A DNA stretch of 7,556 nucleotides, taken from NCBI GenBank assembly GCA_003499955.1, contig DNRP01000099.1:1-7556 (forward strand), read 5' to 3'. A program made the position numbers and the translations under genes. The DNA comes from Cyanobacteria bacterium UBA9971 (GTDB taxonomy: Bacteria > Cyanobacteriota > Vampirovibrionia > Gastranaerophilales > UBA9971). The stretch's first letter is position 1, and the number at the start of each line of letters is the position of its first letter. Shown one piece after another: positions 1-6,033 of this stretch. Below the pieces are notes generated by a model. It worked only from the letters and a program-made list of their open reading frames with translations. It had not been told where the DNA came from and ran no database searches.

Positions 1-773
1 GCTTTGTGATTAAGATGAATTTCTCCGCCTTTTTGTTTTATAATTTCTGCAACCTGTTCCCATAATTGCCCCGGGCCGTATTTAGGGTATAAAAATTGCG
101 AAATAAGACTTGTTTCTACATTTTTTTGATTTACAGAAGTTGCTTTTTTCAAAGGTTTAAGTAAAAAATGCAAAACCGCCTTTGAAATCGACAGCCCTTT
201 TACCCTTTGAGCTCCCCAGTCCGCATTAATTTCGTTACAGGGGATTCCCCAGACTTTTTCCGTATAATCCTTAAAAAAAGTACTGTAAAGCTCTTTTCCA
301 AACCTATTGATAAAAAAATCTTCAAGGTTTTTTTCATTTTTTATAGGAAAGACCTTTATTTTTAAATAACTTGCTCCCATTTTGAAAATCCTGAAAATTC
401 CAAGATTTAGCATGGTTTTAAAATTCAGAGAAATGGGATAATCAAAGAATTTTCCCAGAAAGAAAATTCTGGAAACCCTGTTCCTGATTAGCATAATATT
501 GTCGGTTTTTTCAGAATCATCTTGACTACTTGCTTGAAAAGGCAAAATATTCGCCCACCAGTTCATAATCCTGTCGAATTTTGAAAAAAATCTATGCCCG
601 CCTATGTCGATTTTGTTGCCTTTATAATCAACTGTTCTGGAAATCCCTCCTATTATGTTTGTTTCTTCATAAATAACAGGAATCATATCAGTTTTTTCCA
701 GCAATTCATAAGCAGCAGTTAGCCCTGCCGGTCCTGCTCCTATTATAATTACTTTTTTACGTTCGTTTTGCAT
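1..773 (-). CDS. NAD(P)/FAD-dependent oxidoreductase, UDP-galactopyranose mutase-like (partial; C-terminus beyond the window edge)
   Basis: 257 complete codons are visible from the ATG at 773-771; the frame stays open to base 1, so the protein is cut by the window edge and not broken. It opens with a Rossmann FAD-binding motif, [11 protein letters not shown] (G12, G14, G17), an acidic end to the second strand (YEE, 35-37), then IGGHRFFSK (57-65) and a WW pair (72-73). Further on come KFFDYPIS, a [10 protein letters not shown] stretch and [12 protein letters not shown]. This combination is typical of the flavoprotein amine-oxidase/UDP-galactopyranose-mutase-like proteins encoded in polysaccharide and glycolipid loci. 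The substrate cannot be read from the sequence. An AAAGGA ribosome site about 6 nt upstream (784-779) supports this start. The gene follows the membrane glycosyltransferase gene by 30 nt on the same strand, so the two are probably co-transcribed and may act on the same surface glycan. Some relatives are annotated as protoporphyrinogen oxidase or amine oxidase, which I consider less apt. Confidence 0.85.
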   Translation of the reverse strand, partial: MQNERKKVIIIGAGPAGLTAAYELLEKTDMIPVIYEETNIIGGISRTVDYKGNKIDIGGHRFFSKFDRIMNWWANILPFQASSQDDSEKTDNIMLIRNRVSRIFFLGKFFDYPISLNFKTMLNLGIFRIFKMGASYLKIKVFPIKNEKNLEDFFINRFGKELYSTFFKDYTEKVWGIPCNEINADWGAQRVKGLSISKAVLHFLLKPLKKATSVNQKNVETSLISQFLYPKYGPGQLWEQVAEIIKQKGGEIHLNHK

Positions 774-803
774 ATTTTTCCTTTATTTAGAACTTCTTCT
801 TTG

Positions 804-2306
804 CTAATCGCACTCATAGAGATTGATATTTACGAATTTTTTTTGTTTTAAGCCGGGACAGGAAGGCTTTATTGTTTTTATAGAATCCTGTATTTGTTCT
901 ACCCCGAGCATTGATGTTGAAAATATATAAACTTTTCTGTATTTTTTCCTGTATTCACTGATTTTTTGGTTAAATCCTTTTTTGTAAAAAATTTGTTTAT
1001 CAACAATAATATTAAACTTGCTTATATTTTTGTCATATTTTTTAAAATAATAATTATAAAAATCCTCAATTCTATCAATTATAATTACTGAATTATTGTC
1101 TGTATTGTCAACTACATAGCATGTTGCTTCTTTCCATTCCTGTTTTGGCTTGTTATAGTAAATAAAAGCTCTATTTTGAATTTTTTGAGGAACAAATAAA
1201 TAAATTCCGAGAAAAACCAGTGATAATCCAAAAAGAAAGCCTGTTTTAAGCAGTTCTTTTTGGTTATCAAATGAAAAAATTATATAACTTATCAAAACAT
1301 ACACAACGGGAACTATAAAAATCAAATGCCTTGGATGTAGAAAAGAGCTGGTTTTATCAAGTATCAAATAAACGCAAACAGGCAAAATTATTATATAAAC
1401 AAGATAAATTAACGGCGAAGCAAGTTTTTTTACAGTAATTTCGTTAGTTATAAACGCTATAATCTTTTTTATATTTAATAAAAGGAAAATAATTATTATC
1501 AGCAAAAAAACATAATTTTCATAAAAAATTTGATTAAATATTTGCATCAGCGGATTTAAATCATTTACCCGCACGTATGCCGGATTCACTACAGCTGTAT
1601 ATTTTTTTAAGAACGAATATTGAAAAAATAAATAAAAACCTGAAATATAAAAAATGTTTATGGCGACAATAAAAAGAGGTTTCACGCTTCCTTTTTTTAT
1701 TAAAGAAAAAATCAGCAGGTATAAAATTTGAAAAAATGCCGGAATTAATCCCCAGTAATGGGTAAAAATTGTCAATAACGAAAAAAGCGTATATTTTAAA
1801 AGGGTTTTAGAATTTAATTCTTCATTATTATTTATTTTATTGATTATTTTAACCCAAAATAAAACAGCAACTATGGAAAACAATGCAAATAAGCTATAAG
1901 GTCTTGCTTCCTGCGAATAATAAAGCATTACGGGAGATAATCCAGTTAATATTGTTGCACCCAGAGCAATTTGTTTATTAAAATTTTTTTTAGTTAAAAA
2001 ATAAATTGCAATAACAGATGCAATTCCGGCAAAAAAACTCGGGAATCGTATCATAAATTCGGAATTTCCAAATAATTTTAGCCATAAATACAGGATTAAG
2101 TAATATATAGGTGGAGATAAATCTGAAAACATATACACAAAACTGCTAAAAAAAGTTTTTTGGGATGAAAACAAATAAGAATACATTTCGTCAATCCAGA
2201 GACTTTTATCTCCGAGTCCCCAGATACGAATAATTATCCCGATTATTAAAACGATTCCCAGCAAAATATAATGAATTTTATTGGATTTATGGTCTTTTTT
2301 TTCCAT
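804..2306 (-). CDS. Integral-membrane glycosyltransferase, GT-C fold (GT39 / PMT_2-like)
   Basis: A 500-residue, very hydrophobic protein. A short basic N-terminus leads into a first transmembrane helix (about 11-30), followed by the loop motif LWIDEMYS with the acidic pair D39-E40. In the GT-C superfamily this first outer-loop Asp/Glu site is the catalytic or metal-binding site. SDLSPPIYYLIL (61-72) and LYYSQEARPYSLF (128-140) are further hallmarks of the PMT_2 / GT39 / ArnT-like families, as is PRHLIF near 325-330 before a late helix. About ten or more membrane segments run to residue 371. A soluble C-terminal part starts with KQEWKEATCYV (388-398), like the 'dW(R/K)eaa' region common in this family, and is probably extracytoplasmic. 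Such enzymes transfer a sugar from a polyprenyl-phosphate donor to a lipid, glycan or protein outside the inner membrane; acceptor and sugar are unknown here. Start: ATG at 2306, with a purine-rich AGGAATTGGGGA upstream that is not an ideal Shine-Dalgarno. It is the first gene of a pair with the FAD oxidoreductase. Confidence 0.88.
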   Translation of the reverse strand: MEKKDHKSNKIHYILLGIVLIIGIIIRIWGLGDKSLWIDEMYSYLFSSQKTFFSSFVYMFSDLSPPIYYLILYLWLKLFGNSEFMIRFPSFFAGIASVIAIYFLTKKNFNKQIALGATILTGLSPVMLYYSQEARPYSLFALFSIVAVLFWVKIINKINNNEELNSKTLLKYTLFSLLTIFTHYWGLIPAFFQILYLLIFSLIKKGSVKPLFIVAINIFYISGFYLFFQYSFLKKYTAVVNPAYVRVNDLNPLMQIFNQIFYENYVFLLIIIIFLLLNIKKIIAFITNEITVKKLASPLIYLVYIIILPVCVYLILDKTSSFLHPRHLIFIVPVVYVLISYIIFSFDNQKELLKTGFLFGLSLVFLGIYLFVPQKIQNRAFIYYNKPKQEWKEATCYVVDNTDNNSVIIIDRIEDFYNYYFKKYDKNISKFNIIVDKQIFYKKGFNQKISEYRKKYRKVYIFSTSMLGVEQIQDSIKTIKPSCPGLKQKKFVNINLYECD

Positions 2307-2352
2307 TTATCCCCAATTCCTGAAAAATATTGTTAATAAAATATTATCATAG

Positions 2353-2381
2353 TTGAATAAGTTCGCCTATTATGGTATTTT
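2353..2381 (+). promoter_or_regulatory. Candidate sigma-70 promoter for the small secreted protein gene
   Basis: TTGAAT at 2353-2358 and TATTTT at 2376-2381 are separated by 17 nt, a good fit to a housekeeping promoter in the gap between two divergent genes. In AT-rich DNA such matches arise often by chance. The predicted start (about 2388) would fall inside the hairpin at 2383-2398, so both features are unlikely to work as drawn. Confidence 0.3.
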
Positions 2382-2382
2382 T

Positions 2383-2398
2383 GGTGGCGGAAGCTACC
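2383..2398 (+). other. Short GC-rich hairpin with GGAA (GNRA) tetraloop in the leader of the small secreted protein gene
   Basis: GGTGGC (2383-2388) pairs with GCTACC (2393-2398), giving six base pairs including one G-U, closed by GGAA, a GNRA-class tetraloop. Four T residues precede a further A and T just after the stem. It stands out from the AT-rich surroundings. It could be an RNA hairpin in the 5' leader or a weak terminator/attenuator about 50 nt before the start codon. The role is inferred only. Confidence 0.4.
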
Positions 2399-2444
2399 TT
2401 TTATAACCTCTCTATTCGTTCAAATTCTTACTTAAATTCTTGTT

Positions 2445-2744
2445 GTGGCAATGAAAAGTTTATCAACAGCTTTATTAATAATATGTTTGCTTATATTTTC
2501 CTTAGGTGTTTCGGCGGAACAAAATTCTTCTCCCGTTCTCTGTCCGCAGCCGAACTTAAATGGAATTGTATCGGTTTATTACGACTTAAATGGAGTTCCT
2601 TATATTTATGTGCAGGATTATGTCAAAAAAGATGGTACTGTCGTAAAAGGCTATTATCGTTCTTTGCCGGACAAAAATAAACTTAATAACTGGACAACAA
2701 AAGGAAATATAAACCCTTTTACAGGAAAGAAAGGATATGAATAG
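2445..2744 (+). CDS. Small secreted protein with C-terminal KDGT/NNWxTKGNxNPxTGKKG motif
   Basis: A protein of 99 residues from GTG 2445, or 97 from ATG 2451; neither start has a convincing Shine-Dalgarno, and the ATG, giving MKSLSTALL, makes the more normal signal peptide. A hydrophobic core (LLIICLLIFSLG) ends in VSA before EQN, a good signal peptidase I site, so the mature protein is about 75 residues and exported. Residues 56-98 (GTG numbering) hold VQDYVKKDGT, then GYYRSLPD, NNWTTKGN and INPFTGKKG. I recognise this as a motif found at the end of many otherwise unrelated short bacterial secreted or phage-linked proteins ('YxRKDGTyVxxhyRSxPdxxxxNNwsTxGNvNPyTGKxG'); its function is not established to my knowledge. 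Before it lie two short related units, NLNGIVSVYY and DLNGVPYIYV. The gene precedes the ROK kinase gene by 57 nt on the same strand, but a functional link is not evident. An overlapping frame from 2372 has no such features. Confidence 0.8.
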   Translation: MAMKSLSTALLIICLLIFSLGVSAEQNSSPVLCPQPNLNGIVSVYYDLNGVPYIYVQDYVKKDGTVVKGYYRSLPDKNKLNNWTTKGNINPFTGKKGYE

Positions 2745-2801
2745 CCTTAAAAAACTGCTTTTTATGATAAAATATTCAATATACTTTGGAGTCAAATATT
2801 T

Positions 2802-3752
2802 ATGAATAATTATTCAATAGGGATAGATCTCGGCGGTACAAAGATTTTAGCGGGTATTATTGACACAGAAAACGGTACTGTAATAGAAACAGCAAAAAAA
2901 CGCACTAAAAAGCTTGAAGCGGACTTTATCGTCCAAAGAATTATAGAAACTGTTGAAAAAGCTATATGCAAAGCACAGGTTCCTATGTCCCAAATTTCTT
3001 CAATAGGCATCGGAGCAGCAGGACAGGTTGACAGAGTAAATGGAATCCTTATCTCTGCGCCTAATCTTAACTGTTTTGATGTGGAACTTAAGAAAATACT
3101 TGAAGAACACTTTAATATACCAACTTTTGTCGGTAACGATGTTGAAGTTGCAACTCTTGGTGAAATGAAATTCGGCAGCGGTGTTGGCTATAACAATTTT
3201 GTGTGTATTTTTGTCGGCACGGGCATCGGCTCAGGCATTATCTGTGATGGAAAACACCTAAAAGGCGCTACCGGAACAGCAGGTGAAATAGGGCATATTA
3301 TTGTTGATTCAGGAGGAAGGCTTTGCGGATGCGGCGGACATGGTTGTCTGGAAGCTTATGCATCGAGATCCGCCATTGAAAAGAAAATCCTCGGCTCTAT
3401 AAAAAAAGGACATAAATCTATTATTACTGAAACTCTTAAAGAAAGCGGTGTAATTAGATCAAAAGACTTGGCTGATGCTCTTGATTCAGGCGATGAAATA
3501 GTGTTAAATGCTATAACAGAGGCTTCAGAATATCTAAGCAGCGGTCTTGCTTCTGTAATAAATTTTTACAACCCCGAATTAATCATTCTTGGTGGCGGAT
3601 TAATGGAAGCGATTGATTTCTTCTATGATCTTACTGTTAAAAAGACTTATGCGAAAGCTCTTGCGGTTCCTGCTCTCAAGACAAAGATTATGAAGACTCA
3701 GTTGAAAGATTTTTCAGGTATCGTTGGTGCTGCTATGCTTCATCAGGGATAA
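2802..3752 (+). CDS. ROK-family sugar kinase, probable glucokinase
   Basis: 316 residues, normal length for a ROK kinase without a DNA-binding domain. The N-terminal phosphate-binding motif is GIDLGGTK (7-14). GND at 111-113 supplies the expected catalytic Asp (D113), and GTGIGSG (139-145) is the second phosphate loop. GEIGH (161-165) is the sugar-binding ExGH motif. The ROK signature LCGCGGHGCLE gives the zinc ligands H165, C175, C177 and C182. IILGGG (261-266) completes the ATPase fold. All key residues are present, so it should be active in the cytoplasm, phosphorylating a hexose with ATP to start glycolysis. Glucose is the most likely substrate because the protein resembles GlcK/Glk-type ROK kinases, but N-acetylmannosamine, fructose or other hexoses are possible. 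Start: ATG at 2802, with GGAG at 2788-2791 upstream (10-nt spacer). It is followed by a strong terminator, and may be read from its own promoter or together with the small secreted protein gene. Confidence 0.9.
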   Translation: MNNYSIGIDLGGTKILAGIIDTENGTVIETAKKRTKKLEADFIVQRIIETVEKAICKAQVPMSQISSIGIGAAGQVDRVNGILISAPNLNCFDVELKKILEEHFNIPTFVGNDVEVATLGEMKFGSGVGYNNFVCIFVGTGIGSGIICDGKHLKGATGTAGEIGHIIVDSGGRLCGCGGHGCLEAYASRSAIEKKILGSIKKGHKSIITETLKESGVIRSKDLADALDSGDEIVLNAITEASEYLSSGLASVINFYNPELIILGGGLMEAIDFFYDLTVKKTYAKALAVPALKTKIMKTQLKDFSGIVGAAMLHQG

Positions 3753-3770
3753 AAGTACTTATTTATATTT

Positions 3771-3800
3771 AAAGAGGACGACTATGCAGTCGTCCTCTTT
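3771..3800. terminator. Perfect 13-bp hairpin, probable bidirectional intrinsic terminator
   Basis: AAAGAGGACGACT (3771-3783), loop ATGC, AGTCGTCCTCTTT (3788-3800) form a perfect 13-bp stem with a four-base loop. It lies 18 nt after the kinase stop codon and 24 nt beyond the minE stop, between convergent genes. On the plus strand the stem ends in TTT followed by ATTATTGTATTT, a reasonable U-rich tract. On the minus strand the stem's own T run is followed by AAATATAAAT, a weaker tail, so termination is probably stronger for the kinase transcript. Confidence 0.9.
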
Positions 3801-3824
3801 ATTATTGTATTTAATTTTAATCCC

Positions 3825-4160
3825 TTACTTATGTCTAAGAATAGGAATGTTTGCCACGAGGGCGATTGTGTTTGACTCGGCTTCGAGGCAAAGATCAAGA
3901 GCATCTCTGTCAATTTCCACATAACGGGAAATAACTTCCACAAGCTCATCTCTCATTTGCTGCATCTGACCGGGGGAAAGCTGGCTTCTGTCGTGCATAA
4001 GAACCAACTTAAGTCTGTTGCATGCATCGTCTTTGCTGTTGAAAGAAGTATTGTTAGCTTCTACTTTTGTGTCTGTGGAAAGAATTTTGTTGCAGGTAGT
4101 AACTATCTCACTAATCATATCGTTGATTTTGTCGGCTAATTTTTTATCAAGTAATTTCAT
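3825..4160 (-). CDS. minE: Cell division topological specificity factor MinE, with N-terminal extension
   Basis: 111 residues against a usual 85-90. Residues 42-111 are a clear MinE: the anti-MinCD region with DACNRLKLVLMHDRSQLSP (45-63, R49 matching E. coli R21), then the dimer/topological domain with MRDELVEVISRYVEIDRDAL (69-88) and a TIALVANIPI end. The wording is closest to cyanobacterial MinE. MinE binds MinD on the membrane, stimulates its ATPase and displaces MinC, keeping the inhibitor away from mid-cell. The first about 41 residues differ from normal: an amphipathic-looking helix (MKLLDKKLADKINDMISEIV) that could serve as the membrane-targeting sequence, then a polar stretch to about 44. 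A perfect AGGAGG 7 nt before the ATG supports this long start. It is last in minCDE, 11 nt after the minD stop. Confidence 0.95.
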   Translation of the reverse strand: MKLLDKKLADKINDMISEIVTTCNKILSTDTKVEANNTSFNSKDDACNRLKLVLMHDRSQLSPGQMQQMRDELVEVISRYVEIDRDALDLCLEAESNTIALVANIPILRHK

Positions 4161-4167
4161 TTATTAT

Positions 4168-4173
4168 CCTCCT
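4168..4173 (-). promoter_or_regulatory. Ribosome binding site of minE (AGGAGG), overlapping the minD stop
   Basis: On the minus strand AGGAGG lies 7 nt before the ATG at 4160, the ideal distance. It overlaps the first two bases of the minD stop codon (4174-4172), which suggests translational coupling of MinD and MinE. It is the evidence that fixes the unusually long MinE start. Confidence 0.85.
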
Positions 4174-4984
4174 ATGAACTTGCTGTTGCTAAGAAAAAAT
4201 TCTTCACTTTATCAATGAAGGTTGGCGGTGGTGTTTCAAAATCAGGAATTTCGATTTCCTCGCCCATTATTCTTCTTGCAATGTTCATATATGCTGTACC
4301 GGCCTTGGTGTTTTCCATATTAACGATAGGTTCGCCTCTGTTTGTGCTTATGATGATATTTTCATCTTCCGGAATAACCCCAAGAAGCTTCACTGAAAGG
4401 ATATCAGTTACATCAGTAACACCTAACATATCGTTTGACTGGATCATTTTTGGTCTTACTCTGTTAAGAACCAGTTTATAGTTCAAAATATCTTCTTTTG
4501 ATTCAAGAAGTCCGATAATTCTGTCGGCATCTCTTACGGCTGACATTTCAGGAGTTGTAATGATTATAGCTTCTGTCGCACCGGCTATGGCATTTTGGAA
4601 GCCTTGTTCAATTCCTGCAGGGCAGTCAACCATAACAAAATCAAAATCTTCTTTTAACTGTTTACAAATTTCAACCATTTGTTCAGGGCTTGCGGCTGAT
4701 TTATCTCTTGTTTGAGCAGCAGCAAGAAGCGCGAGGTTTGGATTTTTCTTGTCTTTTACAAGCGCCTGTTGAAGTTTACATTTTTCTTCTATTACGTCAA
4801 TAAGCGTGTAAACTATTCTATTTTCAAGCCCCATTAACAGGTCGAGGTTTCTTAACCCGATATCTGTATCAATCATAACAACTTTAGCACCATTTTTGGC
4901 TAAAGCAGTACCTATATTTGCGGTTGACGTGGTTTTTCCTACCCCGCCTTTTCCGGATGTTACTACAATGACTCTTCCGCTCAT
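4172..4984 (-). CDS. minD: Septum site-determining ATPase MinD
   Basis: 270 residues, normal length. The deviant Walker A motif SGKGGVGKTT (10-19) carries the signature lysine K12 and K17. IDTDIGLRNLD follows (39-48, with D41 in the place of E. coli D40). Walker B is VMVDCPAGIE, with D120; the usual Ser in 'DSPAGIE' is Cys here, a mild change. The C-terminal TFIDKVKNFFLA (255-266) is an amphipathic membrane-targeting helix, as in other MinD proteins, followed by a short ATASS tail. ATP-bound MinD dimerises on the inner membrane face, recruits MinC and is released through MinE. The start ATG has AGGAG 11 nt upstream, slightly far but acceptable. It lies 49 nt after minC and 11 nt before minE in one operon. 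Confidence 0.97.
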   Translation of the reverse strand: MSGRVIVVTSGKGGVGKTTSTANIGTALAKNGAKVVMIDTDIGLRNLDLLMGLENRIVYTLIDVIEEKCKLQQALVKDKKNPNLALLAAAQTRDKSAASPEQMVEICKQLKEDFDFVMVDCPAGIEQGFQNAIAGATEAIIITTPEMSAVRDADRIIGLLESKEDILNYKLVLNRVRPKMIQSNDMLGVTDVTDILSVKLLGVIPEDENIIISTNRGEPIVNMENTKAGTAYMNIARRIMGEEIEIPDFETPPPTFIDKVKNFFLATASS

Positions 4985-5033
4985 TTTTTAAAGGTCTCCT
5001 ATTGTTGTTAACCGTTTATTGTGTCTAACCAGC

Positions 5034-5807
5034 TTAGTATTCTGTGTAAATAACGATTTCTCCGTTAGTAATTTTTGCTTCTTCGGGAGTAAAAAGATTG
5101 TGTTTATCCATTTTTTCCATTTCAATGGCATCGGGCTTTCTGGCAAGCAAATCAGCTATCCTGAGCTGAATCGCGTTGATTCTGAAAGCTCTGATTTTTG
5201 CTTTATAATCGCCTTTTGAACCGGCATGGGCGATCCCGCCCAAAATTCCCCATATCGTAATGTCGCCTGTTGCTATAATTTCAGAACCTGCTTTACAATC
5301 GCCAATTATAACGATGTTTCCGTCGTGTTCAAGCTTTTGTCCCGATCTTAAATTTTGTTTTATAAATAAAGTATTTTCTTTTACGATTTCATGACTGCCG
5401 GCAAGCACGTTGTTCATAGCATCAACAAGCTTATCTTCGTCTTTTTGCGTTTCTATTATTGAATCAGAAGCAGCTGTTTGTTGTTTTATTTCCGGTTTTT
5501 CGCCTGAAACAGTTAAACCAACTTCCATAGCGGCTATTTTTGTTTCAATTGAGCTTGAAAAAATCATTTTTATACTGATATCAAAACCTTTTAAAACTGA
5601 TTGAAGGCTCGAAACCATATTCTGGGTAAGAGATAAGTCCCCAAAATTTATTTTCACATTTTTGCCACGAAGGTTGCTTTGTTCAATAATATTGGTAAGT
5701 TCGAACAATATATTCTCAAAAGAACCAATAGAACTCAAATCAATTAAAATTTCTTCTGTTGAAAATGAAGCTGACGCACCATTTTTCGTCGATAAAACCT
5801 CATTCAT
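5034..5807 (-). CDS. minC: Septum site-determining protein MinC (FtsZ inhibitor)
   Basis: 257 residues. The N-terminal FtsZ-inhibiting domain (about 15-100) is poorly conserved, as usual, with IEETK-like SSSIETKIAAMEVGLTV near its end. A polar linker (about 101-145) joins it to the C-terminal beta-helix domain, with NLRSGQKLEHDGNIVIIGD (152-170), AGSEIIATGDITIWG (173-187), IAHAG (192-196), then IRAFRINAIQLRIADLLARKPD. The RSGQ motif (154-157) is the MinD-binding site known from other MinC proteins. One oddity: the usual 'G.LRG.AHAG' reads G-I-L-G-G-I-A-H-A-G, with Gly190 (codon GGC) where Arg is normal. First gene of minCDE; the ATG at 5807 has only a weak ribosome site (AAGAGAAA). A short tail after the beta-helix ends in NGEIVIYTEY. 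Confidence 0.95.
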   Translation of the reverse strand: MNEVLSTKNGASASFSTEEILIDLSSIGSFENILFELTNIIEQSNLRGKNVKINFGDLSLTQNMVSSLQSVLKGFDISIKMIFSSSIETKIAAMEVGLTVSGEKPEIKQQTAASDSIIETQKDEDKLVDAMNNVLAGSHEIVKENTLFIKQNLRSGQKLEHDGNIVIIGDCKAGSEIIATGDITIWGILGGIAHAGSKGDYKAKIRAFRINAIQLRIADLLARKPDAIEMEKMDKHNLFTPEEAKITNGEIVIYTEY

Positions 5808-5854
5808 TCGTTTCTCTTACCTCACAGCTTATAATAATTAATTTATAACAAGTA

Positions 5855-5870
5855 TATGAAAAGTTTCATA
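5855..5870. repeat. Palindrome TATGAAA-AG-TTTCATA upstream of minC
   Basis: Two perfect 7-base arms (5855-5861 and 5864-5870) around a 2-bp centre, 48 nt before the minC start. The size and symmetry are those of a site for a dimeric DNA-binding protein, and it falls in the likely minC transcript leader next to the candidate promoter. No cognate regulator is visible in the window. Confidence 0.45.
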
Positions 5871-5875
5871 GTCTT

Positions 5876-5905
5876 TATTTAGTTTTATGACGTGGTTTTT
5901 ATCAA
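5876..5905 (-). promoter_or_regulatory. Candidate sigma-70 promoter for minCDE
   Basis: Read on the minus strand, TTGATA (5905-5900) and TAAATA (5881-5876) are separated by 18 nt, giving a start near 5869 and a leader of about 60 nt. The -10 match is moderate and the region is AT-rich, so this is tentative. The -35 lies inside the left arm of the 5894-5931 inverted repeat. Confidence 0.3.
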
Positions 5906-5931
5906 GTTATATTTGAGTTTGAATAAAAACC
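5894..5931. repeat. Inverted repeat between the divergent minC and amidase promoters
   Basis: GGTTTTTATCAA (5894-5905) pairs with TTGAATAAAAACC (5919-5931): nine contiguous pairs, one bulged A at 5922, then three more pairs, around a 13-nt centre. It sits between the candidate -35 elements of the two divergent genes, so a shared operator is possible; a chance AT-rich dyad is also possible. Confidence 0.45.
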
Positions 5932-5933
5932 TT

Positions 5934-5961
5934 TTCACTTTACCCATACTTATTGTATATT
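5934..5961 (+). promoter_or_regulatory. Candidate sigma-70 promoter for the amidase gene
   Basis: TTCACT (5934-5939) and TATATT (5956-5961) are 16 nt apart, which would start transcription near 5968 with a leader of about 65 nt. The match is moderate in AT-rich DNA. No other pair before the gene looked clearly better. Confidence 0.33.
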
Positions 5962-6033
5962 TATTAAAACAATTTTCTTTCAATATGAGAAATTATTCAA
6001 GAACTTGTTGAGTTCAAAAATGGGAGAAAAGTC

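Noticed and set aside
2372..2680. Open frame of 102 codons on the plus strand overlapping the small secreted protein gene
   Set aside because: It has no ribosome site, no domain and a low-complexity shadow composition, whereas the overlapping frame has a signal peptide and a known motif.
2750..2765. AAAAA-CTGC-TTTTT between the small secreted protein gene and the kinase gene, as a terminator
   Set aside because: An A/T-only stem of five pairs is too weak; it would be expected by chance in this base composition.
5222..5241. GC-rich inverted repeat GGGCG...CGCCC inside minC
   Set aside because: It follows from the codons of the conserved GGIAHAG stretch and needs no other explanation.
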